NCBI RefSeq assembly: GCF_011751075.1
Contig: NZ_JAALLN010000001.1
Span: 1 to 64,000, forward strand
Source of the DNA: Flavobacterium poyangense
GTDB taxonomy: Bacteria > Bacteroidota > Bacteroidia > Flavobacteriales > Flavobacteriaceae
DNA length: 64,000 bases
Direction of reading: 5' to 3'
Part shown: positions 54,924 to 62,983 of the stretch, one piece after another
Numbering within the stretch: the first letter of the stretch is position 1
Layout of the letters: each line of letters starts with the position of its first letter
Position numbers and translations under genes: made by a program
Notes under the pieces: model-generated
Told to the model about the DNA's origin: nothing
The model's input: the letters and a program-made list of their open reading frames with translations, nothing else
Databases searched by the model: none

Positions 54924-55070
54924 ATATAAAAACATTAAGTAATAAAATTTCAATAGAAGTTTACCCACTCTTAAAAATCATCGTCACTGTTCGAAAATCT
55001 CCCAGCTTCGAACAACCTTAGTTAACTAAACAAAACTTCAAAACGAACACCAATCAAAAAACAACCAATT

Positions 55071-55505
55071 ATGAAACATCTTCTATTACTTTCTTTTTTA
55101 TTCATTTTCGCTAACAATTTTGCACAAGAAGTTAAAATAAAAAAGGAAAAATGGCATTGGAATAATGAGCCAAAACAAGATACCGTTATTGGTTATACTC
55201 AAGTTTTAAAAGTGGACAATGTTCTTTACATTTCAGGTGCTATAGCAACCGAAATAACTCCGGAAGGAATCACAGCTGTCTATAAAGATTTAAAAGCTTC
55301 ACTAGCGAGTTATGGCGCCACATTTGAAAATGTTGTAAAAGAAAATTTATATACAACAGATATAGAAGCAGTGAAAAAAAATAATTTCGCCAGAAAAAAA
55401 TTCTACAATCATGACTTTCCTGCGGCTACATGGGTACAAGTAGTACGATTATACATGCCAACAGCAAAATTAGAGATTGAATTGATTGCACATCTACCGA
55501 AATAA
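55071..55505 (+). CDS. Exported RidA-family protein, 144 aa
   Basis: RidA/YjgF fold, the deaminase of reactive imine/enamine intermediates. The core has TVIGYTQVLKVDNVLYISGAIATE, ITAVYKDLKASLASYGATFENVVKENLYTTDIEA, and FPAATWVQVVRLYMPTAKLEIELIAHLPK with the A-x-x-x-V..L..P.A..EIE.IA motif; the arginine of the R-x-A/T-V family motif is not obvious. It has a signal peptide (MKHLLLLSFLFIFANNFAQ), which is unusual because RidA normally acts in the cytoplasm. Confidence 0.88.
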   Translation: MKHLLLLSFLFIFANNFAQEVKIKKEKWHWNNEPKQDTVIGYTQVLKVDNVLYISGAIATEITPEGITAVYKDLKASLASYGATFENVVKENLYTTDIEAVKKNNFARKKFYNHDFPAATWVQVVRLYMPTAKLEIELIAHLPK

Positions 55506-55613
55506 TTTGATTTAATTGAGGTCCAGTTCTGCGAAGAACTCCTCTTAGAATGTTGCACATTCGATCATATTCAAACTAACTAAAATAGAACAATCCTACG
55601 TACAATTTCAAAA

Positions 55614-55697
55614 ATGAAAGAAATCAAACCAAAAAAGAAAAATTGGCTCAAAATAATTGTAGAAAATTTATTAGATTTTATTTTAATGTGGAAATAA
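55614..55697 (+). CDS. Possible 27-aa hydrophobic peptide
   Basis: MKEIKPKKKNWLKIIVENLL then DFILMWK, a basic N-terminus and one hydrophobic helix. The stop is directly followed by a hairpin (AAATGCGCAAAA/TTTTGCGCATTT, 55700-55737). The composition and the terminator argue for a real short gene, perhaps a small membrane peptide or a type-I-toxin-like one. No known family was recognised. Confidence 0.4.
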   Translation: MKEIKPKKKNWLKIIVENLLDFILMWK

Positions 55698-55699
55698 AC

Positions 55700-55738
55700 A
55701 AATGCGCAAAAGCTTGCGAAGACATTTTTGCGCATTTT
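55700..55738 (+). terminator. Terminator after the 27-aa peptide
   Basis: AAATGCGCAAAA pairs with TTTTGCGCATTT in a 12-bp stem with a 14-base loop, two bases after the stop. Confidence 0.7.
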
Positions 55739-55815
55739 CATTACAATCTTTTTAAAAGAAACTACCGATGTCCGAATGACATTTGCGTGCGACCTTCGAG
55801 ACAATTCAGTAAACA

Positions 55816-55858
55816 AAACTAAATAAGGAGCAGTTTAAAACTGCTCCTTATTTAGTTT
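55816..55858. terminator. 21-bp perfect palindrome after the 117-aa gene
   Basis: 55816-55836 is exactly complementary to 55838-55858 with a single unpaired A. It lies 16 bases past the stop of the 117-aa gene, as the 25-bp palindrome does after the 113-aa paralogue. Confidence 0.85.
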
Positions 55859-55874
55859 ATAAACTTCCTCAAAA

Positions 55875-56228
55875 CTATTCCATTTTAGAGAATAATTTAG
55901 ACGTTGCATCAGACTGCAAATAAACTTCATGCAAATCATCTAACAACTCCATTTCGTCCTCCGGGAGAAGCTGTAGGGCAATTTCAAGCAATGTCATTAC
56001 ATTGATATCAGCATCATTCGATACACTTTGAGTGTCATTCTTCAGTACCAAAATACTTGCTTTAAGTAAATCTGAAACCATTAGATTTAATTCATTATAA
56101 GAAGATACTTTTAGCGCTACGTTAAACGAACCATCAGTAGTGTGCTCTCGCTTCAGTTTTGTAAAATAATGTGCTTTATTCATTAATTCTGAAAATTCTG
56201 TTACAGATTTATTGTGTTGTATTTCCAT
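55875..56228 (-). CDS. Conserved hypothetical protein, 117 aa, partner of XRE regulator, paralogue of 113-aa protein
   Basis: Cytoplasmic helical protein: N-terminal polar segment, SSYNELNLMVSDLLKASILVLKN in the middle, and DADINVMTLLEIALQLLPEDEMELLDDLHEVYLQSD. The pattern Y-N-E-L, then L-K.S/C-I/V-L.L and I-N-V..LLEI.LQL.P.DE.E.L is the same as in the 113-aa protein at 23698-24039. The gene is divergent from a 78-aa XRE gene over 116 bp. Function unknown. Confidence 0.78.
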   Translation of the reverse strand: MEIQHNKSVTEFSELMNKAHYFTKLKREHTTDGSFNVALKVSSYNELNLMVSDLLKASILVLKNDTQSVSNDADINVMTLLEIALQLLPEDEMELLDDLHEVYLQSDATSKLFSKME

Positions 56229-56282
56229 GATTGAATTGGATTAAGTTATTATTATTTGAAAACAAATATAACAAAAATTCGG

Positions 56283-56308
56283 TTACAAACAACCGATTGT
56301 TTACAATC
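56283..56308. promoter_or_regulatory. Candidate operator of the 78-aa XRE regulator
   Basis: TTACAAACAACCGATTGTTTACAA, a near-palindrome (TTACAAACAA and TTGTTTACAA), in the divergent intergenic region. It is a plausible dimer site for the XRE protein. A TTGTAA repeats at 56331. Confidence 0.55.
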
Positions 56309-56344
56309 ACACAAAAACAATCTATTACTTGTAATTTCATTTCT

Positions 56345-56581
56345 ATGAAAAGGACAAGAAAAAGTGAAATCCCAGAAGTTGTACCACAACTAGGAATCAG
56401 AATAAAAGAGATCATTGAGAACAAGCAACTCAAACAAAGAGAGGTTGCTCATGAAGCCGAAATGGATGTAGAAAATTTGAGAAAATACATTAAAGGTTCT
56501 CAGGAAATGAAAATAAGCACTTTGTTTAAAATTGCTCAAGCCTTAAAAATAAATGCAAGTGATTTAATTAAGGATTTATGA
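56345..56581 (+). CDS. Small XRE family helix-turn-helix regulator, 78 aa
   Basis: The start is at 56345 (MKRTRKSEIPEVV); the open frame further up is only the divergent promoter. HTH_3: PQLGIRIKEIIENKQLKQREVAHEAEMDVENLRKYIKGSQEMKISTLFKIAQALKINASDLIKDL fills the protein, so there is no extra domain, unlike the 137-aa regulator of the sister cassette. Confidence 0.88.
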   Translation: MKRTRKSEIPEVVPQLGIRIKEIIENKQLKQREVAHEAEMDVENLRKYIKGSQEMKISTLFKIAQALKINASDLIKDL

Positions 56582-56592
56582 AGAAGAATGGG

Positions 56593-56684
56593 TCGATGAC
56601 ATAACTTATCGCTATCGAAATTAAACCTAACAGGTCTTAAAACCCTGTTAGGTTTGTTTATTTTTTATAGACAAATCATGCGGC
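56593..56684. repeat. 92-bp direct repeat, left copy, with GACAGG-type hairpin
   Basis: Aligns without gaps to 58278-58369, with about 10 differences in 92 bases by eye. It contains AAACCTAACAGGTCTT...CCCTGTTAGGTTT, a member of the hairpin repeat family. Its last nine bases equal the 3' end of the DUF5995 gene, so it is probably a relic of a duplicated 3' flank. Beyond it (56685-56848), HAAGPIMVKEGAPKPKDGVV-like codons at 56677-56769 look like a gene tail of unknown origin. Confidence 0.75.
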
Positions 56685-56848
56685 AGGACCTATTATGGTT
56701 AAAGAAGGTGCTCCAAAACCAAAAGATGGAGTTGTTAGGACTGGAACATATACCATAATAAAACAATAAAATAAATCCAATAAAAATCTCCATGTTCAAT
56801 TTGGAGATTCAAAAAGAACAGTATAAATCGGCTGTTCTTTTTTCATCA

Positions 56849-57904
56849 TTATGGTTTAAACTTTTCAAATGTCTTTCCATTAAATTTATATGCACCATTT
56901 TCGTGTGTTCCAAGCCAAAGGCCGCCATTATTATCCTTGTAAATACTGAATAATTTAATGTTTTTTGATTGTTCCTGAACTTGATAGGATGTAATTTTTG
57001 TTCCATCATATTTCCAAACTCCATCACGATAAGTTACAAACCACAAATTATTCTTGTTGTCTCTTACCGTTGAAAGATACTCATTTAGACCACTTGCATT
57101 TTTTCCATCTAAACTGCCTATGCTTTCATGTCTTGTATAAAACTTATTGCTTTTTAATCTTATACTGTCGTAAATACTATAACGCTTTTCAGTATTAAAC
57201 CAAAAGTCACCATTTTTGTCTTCCGTAATCGAACGCACTCCATTTGCCCCTCCATTGCGAAATTCCGTCACATCTTCTTCTGTAATCCATTCGAATGATT
57301 TTCCATCGTAACGACACACTCCAACTGGATTTGTGCCAAACCAAATGTTTCCATTTCTGTCTTTATAAATGCTATAAACATCAAATGGATTGTTAAGTTT
57401 AGGGGGCTTTGGAAGTGTCAATTCATAAAAGGTATTCCCATCAAAGCGGTAAACTTTTTGTTTGTTTTGATAAGCATTTATTAGCCACAAATCATTCTTT
57501 TCAAGTTTCCATTCATTACTTGGAGTTGCTATAATATTGGTAAATGATTTTCCGTCGAACTTTGTTATTGTAGCATTTGGGTTCATACCTGTGAAATATA
57601 TGTTGCCTAATTTATCTTCTTTTATATCATCAACTCTATCGGTATACAAACCATGTTTTGTCGTGTAATTTATCAAAGTTTTACCGTCATATTTGTAAAT
57701 TCCTGTTTTCCAACTACCAAACCAATATGTGTTTTTTTTGTCTTGGTAAATTACCATAATACTGCTTCCAAGTTCTCTTACAGTGTCTCCCTTTACATTT
57801 ATTTCTTTTAAAAGGACAGAATGGTTCTTCGAATTAGAAATCCGACCATTACACGAAGTCAAAATGGATAAAATACTCAAAGATAAGAGTGTTGTTAATT
57901 TCAT
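56849..57904 (-). CDS. Lipoprotein with two-component-regulator-type beta-propeller repeats
   Basis: 351 aa; MKLTTLLSLSILSILTSC gives the lipid cysteine at residue 18. The rest is a propeller of repeats of the form D/N-x-WFG.n..G..KYDGK.f..: YWFGSWKTGIYKYDGKTLI, IYFTGMNPNATITKFDGKSF, IWFGTNPVGVCRYDGKSFE, LWFVTYRDGVWKYDGTKIT and LWLGTHENGAYKFNGKTFE. These Reg_prop repeats normally precede a kinase in hybrid sensors; here they stand free on the cell surface. The gene is flanked by the 92-bp direct repeats. Confidence 0.85.
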   Translation of the reverse strand: MKLTTLLSLSILSILTSCNGRISNSKNHSVLLKEINVKGDTVRELGSSIMVIYQDKKNTYWFGSWKTGIYKYDGKTLINYTTKHGLYTDRVDDIKEDKLGNIYFTGMNPNATITKFDGKSFTNIIATPSNEWKLEKNDLWLINAYQNKQKVYRFDGNTFYELTLPKPPKLNNPFDVYSIYKDRNGNIWFGTNPVGVCRYDGKSFEWITEEDVTEFRNGGANGVRSITEDKNGDFWFNTEKRYSIYDSIRLKSNKFYTRHESIGSLDGKNASGLNEYLSTVRDNKNNLWFVTYRDGVWKYDGTKITSYQVQEQSKNIKLFSIYKDNNGGLWLGTHENGAYKFNGKTFEKFKP

Positions 57905-58277
57905 TTCTGTCTGTCTGTTTATTGTTTAGTGCTGTCTGTTACAGAATGGCCGATATCGTTTCACGGCTTTGCGCAATGGCGGATTTTTAGGACAAAAGTT
58001 CAATCGAAGAACTGCACACTGCTGCGCGAATGTCTCCGACTTCGCGCAATTTATTTTGTCCTTATAAAATGCACAAGTCTAAAAAGTCTCTGACTTTTAC
58101 CTCACATTAATAATTTGTTTGTAAAGATTTATTGTTTTTACATATACAAATCTCAAAGAAGTTTGAAACCAAAAACAAGTAAAGAAATGACGTTTAAAGT
58201 CAGAGACTTTGAGAAATAAATTACTTCTAAGATCGTTTATAAAAAAACGCAAAGTCAGAGACATTTGCATAGCGCAG
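57905..58277. other. GC-richer structured intergenic segment
   Basis: There is no open frame of use. It contains the hairpin set at 57989-58062, and AGTCTCTGACTTT at 58086-58098 facing AAAGTCAGAGACTTT (58197-58211), with a further AAAGTCAGAGAC at 58249-58260. GC content is higher than in the neighbourhood, a possible mark of foreign DNA. Confidence 0.5.
57989..58062. other. Three-stem structured element (possible RNA or recombination site)
   Basis: Outer pair AGGACAAAA (57989-57997) with TTTTGTCCT (58054-58062). Inside are two hairpins: AGTTC/GAACT (57997-58001 with 58009-58013) and GCGCGAA/TTCGCGC (58024-58030 with 58041-58047). Together they make a three-way junction of 74 bases. The function is unknown; it could be an integron attC-like site, an attachment site or a small RNA. 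Confidence 0.5.
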
Positions 58278-58369
58278 TCGATGGCGTAGCTTACTGCTAT
58301 CGAAATTAAACCTAACAGGTCTTAAAACCTTGTTAGGTTTAGTTATTTTTCATATACAAATCATGCGGC
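58278..58369. repeat. 92-bp direct repeat, right copy
   Basis: Matches 56593-56684. Its right end overlaps the last codons of the DUF5995 gene (bases 58361-58369). Contains AAACCTAACAGGTCTT...CTTGTTAGGTTT, a member of the hairpin repeat family. Confidence 0.75.
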
Positions 58370-59152
58370 TGCGCAAGCCGTCACATTTTGTTCGATTATC
58401 TGCAAATCACTTATTTTTTGAGCAACATCTCCTTTTTCGAACAAACGAATAAATTTAAAAACGGCACTGACAAAATACCCCGGGTTTGAAACTAAGCGGG
58501 CGATTTCTGTGATTTTTTTATCTCTTTGCGCTATACAAGGTTCTGTTTGGTTTTCGGGAATTTTCACAAATTCATTGGCAAATTTCCAGGCACCGTCCCG
58601 GGCGGTTTCCATACTAAAATCGATAAAAAAATTGTCTATTTTGCCTGTCCATTTTAGTATAATTGTGAGCGTTGGCCAAATTTTGATCAAACATTTTTCG
58701 ACACCTCCTACCAGACTGCTCAAAATACTGTTGATTTGGTCAAAATCAGATTTTAAGTCCTGAATGTCCTCTGGTGTACTGACTTGCGCTGCAGCTATTC
58801 CTAAATCCAGATTAACATGGGCATTAATTCCGAGCAATAAGTGTTGCACCACTATTGGCCAAAATTTTTCTGCTTGCTTAAAAGAAAATTCCCAACATTC
58901 AGACGGTTTTTCTTTGGCTTTATATTGGTAATAAGCCTTTATGTAGCGATTGGCAAAAATAACATCGAGTTTTTCCATTCGTTCCCCATTTTGAAAGGTA
59001 TTCGCAGCAATACCTTCTTTTATTCGCACCGTAACTTCACGGTACAACATCGTAAACAAACCAATTGCGCTTTGTTCCTGTTTTGATACTGCTATTATTT
59101 CATCCAAATACTGAATGACCTCATCTATTGTTGTCGCTTGTTTTATACTCAT
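58361..59152 (-). CDS. DUF5995 family protein, 263 aa
   Basis: Cytoplasmic all-helical protein. DUF5995 motifs seen are GLFTMLYREVTVRIKEGI near residue 30, FQNGERMEKLDVIFANRYIKAYYQY, FWPIVVQHLLLGINAHVNLDLGIAAAQV, and a C-terminal ARDGAWKFANEFVKIPE. The G-I-N-A-H-V-N-L-D-L-G stretch is characteristic. The function of the family is unknown. The stop lies inside the right direct repeat. Confidence 0.88.
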   Translation of the reverse strand: MSIKQATTIDEVIQYLDEIIAVSKQEQSAIGLFTMLYREVTVRIKEGIAANTFQNGERMEKLDVIFANRYIKAYYQYKAKEKPSECWEFSFKQAEKFWPIVVQHLLLGINAHVNLDLGIAAAQVSTPEDIQDLKSDFDQINSILSSLVGGVEKCLIKIWPTLTIILKWTGKIDNFFIDFSMETARDGAWKFANEFVKIPENQTEPCIAQRDKKITEIARLVSNPGYFVSAVFKFIRLFEKGDVAQKISDLQIIEQNVTACAAA

Positions 59153-59289
59153 TATAAACTGGTTAAGATTAGAAAAGTAACAAGCGAATATACTTATTTT
59201 AATCTGTTAAACACATTATTTTGAAGCAATTATCTTGTTATTTTTTCGCCTTCAACAATAAAAGACTTTACAGCTTTAATGGAGTTTCT

Positions 59290-59362
59290 CACGCAGATTT
59301 GACAGATTCTTTTTACCGCAACTACAAAACAAAAAATCAGCCTAATCTGCCAAATCTGCGTG
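59290..59362. repeat. ACGCAGAT dispersed palindrome, copy 6
   Basis: CACGCAGATTTGACAGATT faces AATCTGCCAAATCTGCGTG with a 35-base centre. The remainder of 59153-59497 holds CTTTGCGTCTTTTCGAGA and nothing else. Confidence 0.8.
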
Positions 59363-59497
59363 AGAAAAAAAACTTTGCGTCTTTTCGAGACAGAAAGCAA
59401 AAAACCTGATCCTCAACATCATCGTTACAAAAAGACAAAAAACTTTAATACCAAGTTCTAAATCCCTAATTTTACACCTTCAAATTAGAAGGAGAAA

Positions 59498-61801
59498 ATG
59501 AAGGTCTGTATTGCCGAGAAACCAAGTGTAGCACGAGAAATCGCATCTGTTTTAGGTGCCAATACCAAACACGATGGCTATTTTGAAGGCAACGGTTATG
59601 CCGTGACTTATACTTTCGGGCATCTATGCACCTTAAAAGAACCCAACGATTATAAACCGCATTGGAAAAGCTGGGACTTGAACAACCTTCCCATGCTCCC
59701 TGAGAAATTTGAAACCAAAGTGGTTCAGAATTCGGGAGTTCAAAAACAGTTTAAAATCATAAAAGAGCTATTCGACAAAGCCGAAGTCGTAATCAACTGC
59801 GGGGATGCCGGACAGGAAGGGGAGCTCATTCAGCGTTGGGTGATGAATGAAGCTCATTATAAAGGTGAGGTACAACGCTTATGGATTTCGTCCCTAACAA
59901 CCGAAGCGATAAAAGAAGGTTTTGATAACTTAAAACCCTCCGCCAATTACGATAATTTATTCTACGCCGGTTTTTCCAGAGCGATTGGCGATTGGTTACT
60001 TGGTATGAATGCAACCCGTTTGTATACTGTAAAACATGGCGGTTACAAACAGGTATTGTCTATCGGACGTGTGCAAACCCCAACATTGGCAATGGTCGTG
60101 GAGCGTTTTAAAGAGATTGAAAGCTTTAAACCTCAACCATACTGGGAATTGCAGACTTTATACAGAGAGGTACTTTTTAGCTACGAAGAAGGTCGCTTTT
60201 TGAAAAAAGAAGATGGTGAACATTTAGCACAAAAAGTCAAAGAAAGCGAGTTCGAAATTGTTTCGGTAGACAAAAAGAACGGAAATGAATATGCCCCAAA
60301 GTTGTTTGACTTAACGGGATTGCAGGTATTTTGCAATACCAAATTCGGATTTTCGGCAGATGAAACGCTTAAAATCGCTCAAACGCTGTACGAACAAAAA
60401 GTAATCACTTATCCCAGAGTCGATACGACATTTTTACCTAACGATATTTATCCGAAAGTACAGGGCATCCTGCAAAAACTAACAGATTATACAGCATTGA
60501 CCCAGCCAATTCTGGAAAAGAAAATAAAAAAATCGCCTAAGGTTTTCAACGATAAAAAAGTTACCGATCACCATGCGATTATTCCAACGGGGATACAAAG
60601 CAATTTACAATACAATCAGCAGCAGGTTTATGATATTATAACCAAGCGTTTTATTGCTGTTTTTTACGATGATTGTTTGGTAGCCAATACCACGGTAATC
60701 GGAAAAGCCGCCGAGGTAACTTTCAGAACCACAGGAAAAGAAATCTTAAAAAAAGGCTGGAAAATAGTTTTCGAAGACCCGAATGCCAAAGAAAAAGAAC
60801 CGGATTTATTACCGAGTTTTGTTGTGGGCGAAAAAGGTCCGCACGAACCTTCGTTTCTGGAAAAAGAAACCAAACCACCCAATCAATTTACCGAGGCGAC
60901 TTTGCTGCGTGCCATGGAAACCGCAGGAAAACAGGTTGATGACGAAGATTTGCGTGAATTGATGAAAGAGAATGGCATCGGTCGCCCGTCAACACGAGCG
61001 AATATTATTGAAACGCTTTTTAAACGTCAGTATATTGTTCGAAATAAAAAACAGGTTTTACCAACGCCAACAGGGATTCAGCTTATCGAAACGATTCAAA
61101 ATGAATTGATAAAGTCGGCTGAGCTTACGGGTTCGTGGGAAAAGCAACTAAAAGATATCGAAAAAGGCACTTTTACCGCTGCAGCCTTTATCCGAAACAT
61201 GAAACACATGGTGGAGGCTTTGGTGTATGAAGTACGAAGTGAAACCAGACATGCTAATATTTCGCATGCTGCAACGATTCCGAAAGCGGTACCAAAAGCA
61301 GAGAAAAAGAAGACTACGGGAATCCTGGCAGAAACCTGTCCGAAATGTCAAAAAGGGAATCTGATAAAAGGAAAGTCCGCTTTTGGCTGTACCGAATATA
61401 AATCAGGTTGCGATTTTGTGCTTCCGTTTACTTTTGCTGCTAAAAAAATAACCGAGAGTCAATACCTGCGATTGCTTCAAAAAGGCTCTACAGTAAATAT
61501 AAAAGGTTTTAAAACGGATTCCGGAACTGTTGAAGGTCTAATTCGTTTTGAAGAAAACTACAAATTAAAATTAGAGCCCAAAAAATCAGAACCTAAAAAA
61601 CCGCAACAAGAGGCTTCGGATTCTTTGGTTTGTCCAAAATGTAAAAAAGGGACAATTCTAAAAGGAAAAACGGCTTATGGCTGCGGTGACTATAAATTAG
61701 GTTGTGATTTTAAAGTGACTTTTGATGATGTGAGAGTCAAATTAGGAGATCAAAAACCAACTAAAGAACTGGTTTATTCTATTTTGTCTGAGAACATTTA
61801 G
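59498..61801 (+). CDS. topB: DNA topoisomerase III (type IA), with two C-terminal zinc-ribbon-like modules
   Basis: Type IA topoisomerase, 767 aa. TOPRIM: MKVCIAEKPSVAREIASVLGA and NCGDAGQEGELIQRW (acidic D-x-D/E cluster). The catalytic tyrosine is in KVITYPRVDTTFLPND. YAGFSRAIGDWLLGMNATRLYT and IGRVQTPTLAMVVERFKEIE are conserved, as is MKENGIGRPSTRANIIETL. The C-terminus has two modules: CPKCQKGNLIKGKSAFGCTE and CPKCKKGTILKGKTAYGCGD, each with four Cys. It decatenates replication and recombination intermediates. A neat AGAAGGAG lies just before the ATG, unusual here. Confidence 0.95.
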   Translation: MKVCIAEKPSVAREIASVLGANTKHDGYFEGNGYAVTYTFGHLCTLKEPNDYKPHWKSWDLNNLPMLPEKFETKVVQNSGVQKQFKIIKELFDKAEVVINCGDAGQEGELIQRWVMNEAHYKGEVQRLWISSLTTEAIKEGFDNLKPSANYDNLFYAGFSRAIGDWLLGMNATRLYTVKHGGYKQVLSIGRVQTPTLAMVVERFKEIESFKPQPYWELQTLYREVLFSYEEGRFLKKEDGEHLAQKVKESEFEIVSVDKKNGNEYAPKLFDLTGLQVFCNTKFGFSADETLKIAQTLYEQKVITYPRVDTTFLPNDIYPKVQGILQKLTDYTALTQPILEKKIKKSPKVFNDKKVTDHHAIIPTGIQSNLQYNQQQVYDIITKRFIAVFYDDCLVANTTVIGKAAEVTFRTTGKEILKKGWKIVFEDPNAKEKEPDLLPSFVVGEKGPHEPSFLEKETKPPNQFTEATLLRAMETAGKQVDDEDLRELMKENGIGRPSTRANIIETLFKRQYIVRNKKQVLPTPTGIQLIETIQNELIKSAELTGSWEKQLKDIEKGTFTAAAFIRNMKHMVEALVYEVRSETRHANISHAATIPKAVPKAEKKKTTGILAETCPKCQKGNLIKGKSAFGCTEYKSGCDFVLPFTFAAKKITESQYLRLLQKGSTVNIKGFKTDSGTVEGLIRFEENYKLKLEPKKSEPKKPQQEASDSLVCPKCKKGTILKGKTAYGCGDYKLGCDFKVTFDDVRVKLGDQKPTKELVYSILSENI

Positions 61802-61804
61802 TTT

Positions 61805-62045
61805 TTTTTGCCACAGATTAAAATGATTTAAAGGATTTTTTTTTCGCTACGAATTGCGCGAATTTCCACGAGTTGTTTTTTTTATTGGAGTGGTTAAAAA
61901 GATTTTTGCCACGAATTTCCACGAATTGTTTTTCTTATTGGGGCGGTTAAATCATTCTAATCTTTTAATCTGTGGCAAAACTAATCTATAAAGAATTCCA
62001 ACAATTAATTCGTGAAAATTCGTTCAATTAGTGGCTATTTTTTTT
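61805..62045. repeat. CACGAATT repeats and nested palindrome
   Basis: TTTGCCACAGATTAAAATGATT (61808-) faces TCATTCTAATCTTTTAATCTGTGGC (61952-61975), and CCACGAATTTCCACGAATTG faces AATTCGTGAAAATTCG..TAGTGGC. Same family as at 975-1000. No gene. Confidence 0.7.
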
Positions 62046-62085
62046 ACTACCTTAGCTCAAAATATAACAGTAAATATCTCTAAAT

Positions 62086-62562
62086 ATGTTTCAGAAAATT
62101 ACTCTTTTAGCGCTTTTATTAGCCTTTGTCTCCTGTCAGAAAAAAGCAACTGCAGAAAAAGATAAGATCAAAATGGCCGACTGGCTCATCGGAAACTGGG
62201 AAAATACTTCTCCGGATGGGGTACTTACCGAAAACTGGCAAAAATTAAACGACAGTACTTTTAGCGGAGCTTCTTACTTTATAAAAGAAAAAGACACAAT
62301 CCATTTTGAAAGTATTCTTTTGGCACAATTGGGAGAAAACCTAACATACCAAGCAACTGTAAAAGGACAGAATGATGGTAAAGCGGTTTCCTTTCCTTCT
62401 ACAATTTCAAACGAAAAGCAATTAGTTTTTGAAAATCCGAAACACGATTATCCTCAGAGAATCACTTATACCAAAGGGGCTAACAATACAATGACCGCCG
62501 AAATTTCAGGAAAACTGGAAGGTAGATTGACTACAGAACGGTTTATTATGACTAAAAAATAG
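62086..62562 (+). CDS. DUF6265 family lipoprotein, 158 aa
   Basis: Predicted lipoprotein: MFQKITLLALLLAFVSC puts the cysteine at 17. The rest is beta-rich like lipocalin/DUF6265 proteins: MADWLIGNWENTSPDGVLTENWQKLNDSTFSGASYF and FENPKHDYPQRITYT, the 'W..G.W......G...E.W......S..G.....' and 'NP.HD.P..I.Y' motifs. Likely an envelope small-molecule-binding protein of unknown ligand. Confidence 0.85.
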   Translation: MFQKITLLALLLAFVSCQKKATAEKDKIKMADWLIGNWENTSPDGVLTENWQKLNDSTFSGASYFIKEKDTIHFESILLAQLGENLTYQATVKGQNDGKAVSFPSTISNEKQLVFENPKHDYPQRITYTKGANNTMTAEISGKLEGRLTTERFIMTKK

Positions 62563-62581
62563 CCTTGTTCTATAAATTTCT

Positions 62582-62607
62582 AAGAAGCCCTTGAGGCTTC
62601 TTTTTTT
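62582..62607 (+). terminator. Terminator of the DUF6265 gene
   Basis: AAGAAGCC pairs with GGCTTCTT around a five-base loop, followed by TTTTT, 19 bases past the stop. Confidence 0.9.
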
Positions 62608-62652
62608 GTCTATATTTTAAAACCGCAAAGTTCGCAAAGTATTAGTCTTTTG

Positions 62653-62735
62653 CACGCAGATTTTGCAGATTATAGGGATTATTTTATCAGAGCCATAAAA
62701 CAAAAATATCCGCATAATCTGCAAAATCTGCATGC
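62653..62735. repeat. ACGCAGAT dispersed palindrome, copy 7
   Basis: GCACGCAGATTTTGCAGATT faces AATCTGCAAAATCTGCATGC. The flanks carry CGCAAAGTTCGCAAAG and CTTTGCGATTTTGCGCC pieces. Confidence 0.85.
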
Positions 62736-62896
62736 CTAAAAAAACTTTGCGATTTTGCGCCTTTGCGAGAAAAAATTCCCCTTGCGTAAAACCACATAAA
62801 CTTGCGGTGCAAAAAAGCAACTAAAGTTTATTCCTACTTTAACATAAACAAAATCAACATTTAACAATTTCACCACCATTTTTTAAACAATAACAA

Positions 62897-62926
62897 TTGT
62901 TAAAATAATATTAATTTTTAAATTTG
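62897..62926 (+). promoter_or_regulatory. Promoter of the TonB-dependent receptor gene
   Basis: TTG at 62897-62899 (-33) and TAAATTTG at 62919-62926 (-7), spacing 19, a near-consensus flavobacterial promoter 57 bases before the ATG. Confidence 0.65.
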
Positions 62927-62983
62927 CTCAGTTTTTATTCATTCTAAATAAGAACAACTTAAAACCAATTAAAAAAATACCAA

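Noticed and set aside
56695..56769. A 24-aa gene starting at 56695
   Set aside because: The frame is open further upstream to 56671 through the repeat and looks like the tail of a lost gene, not a new one.
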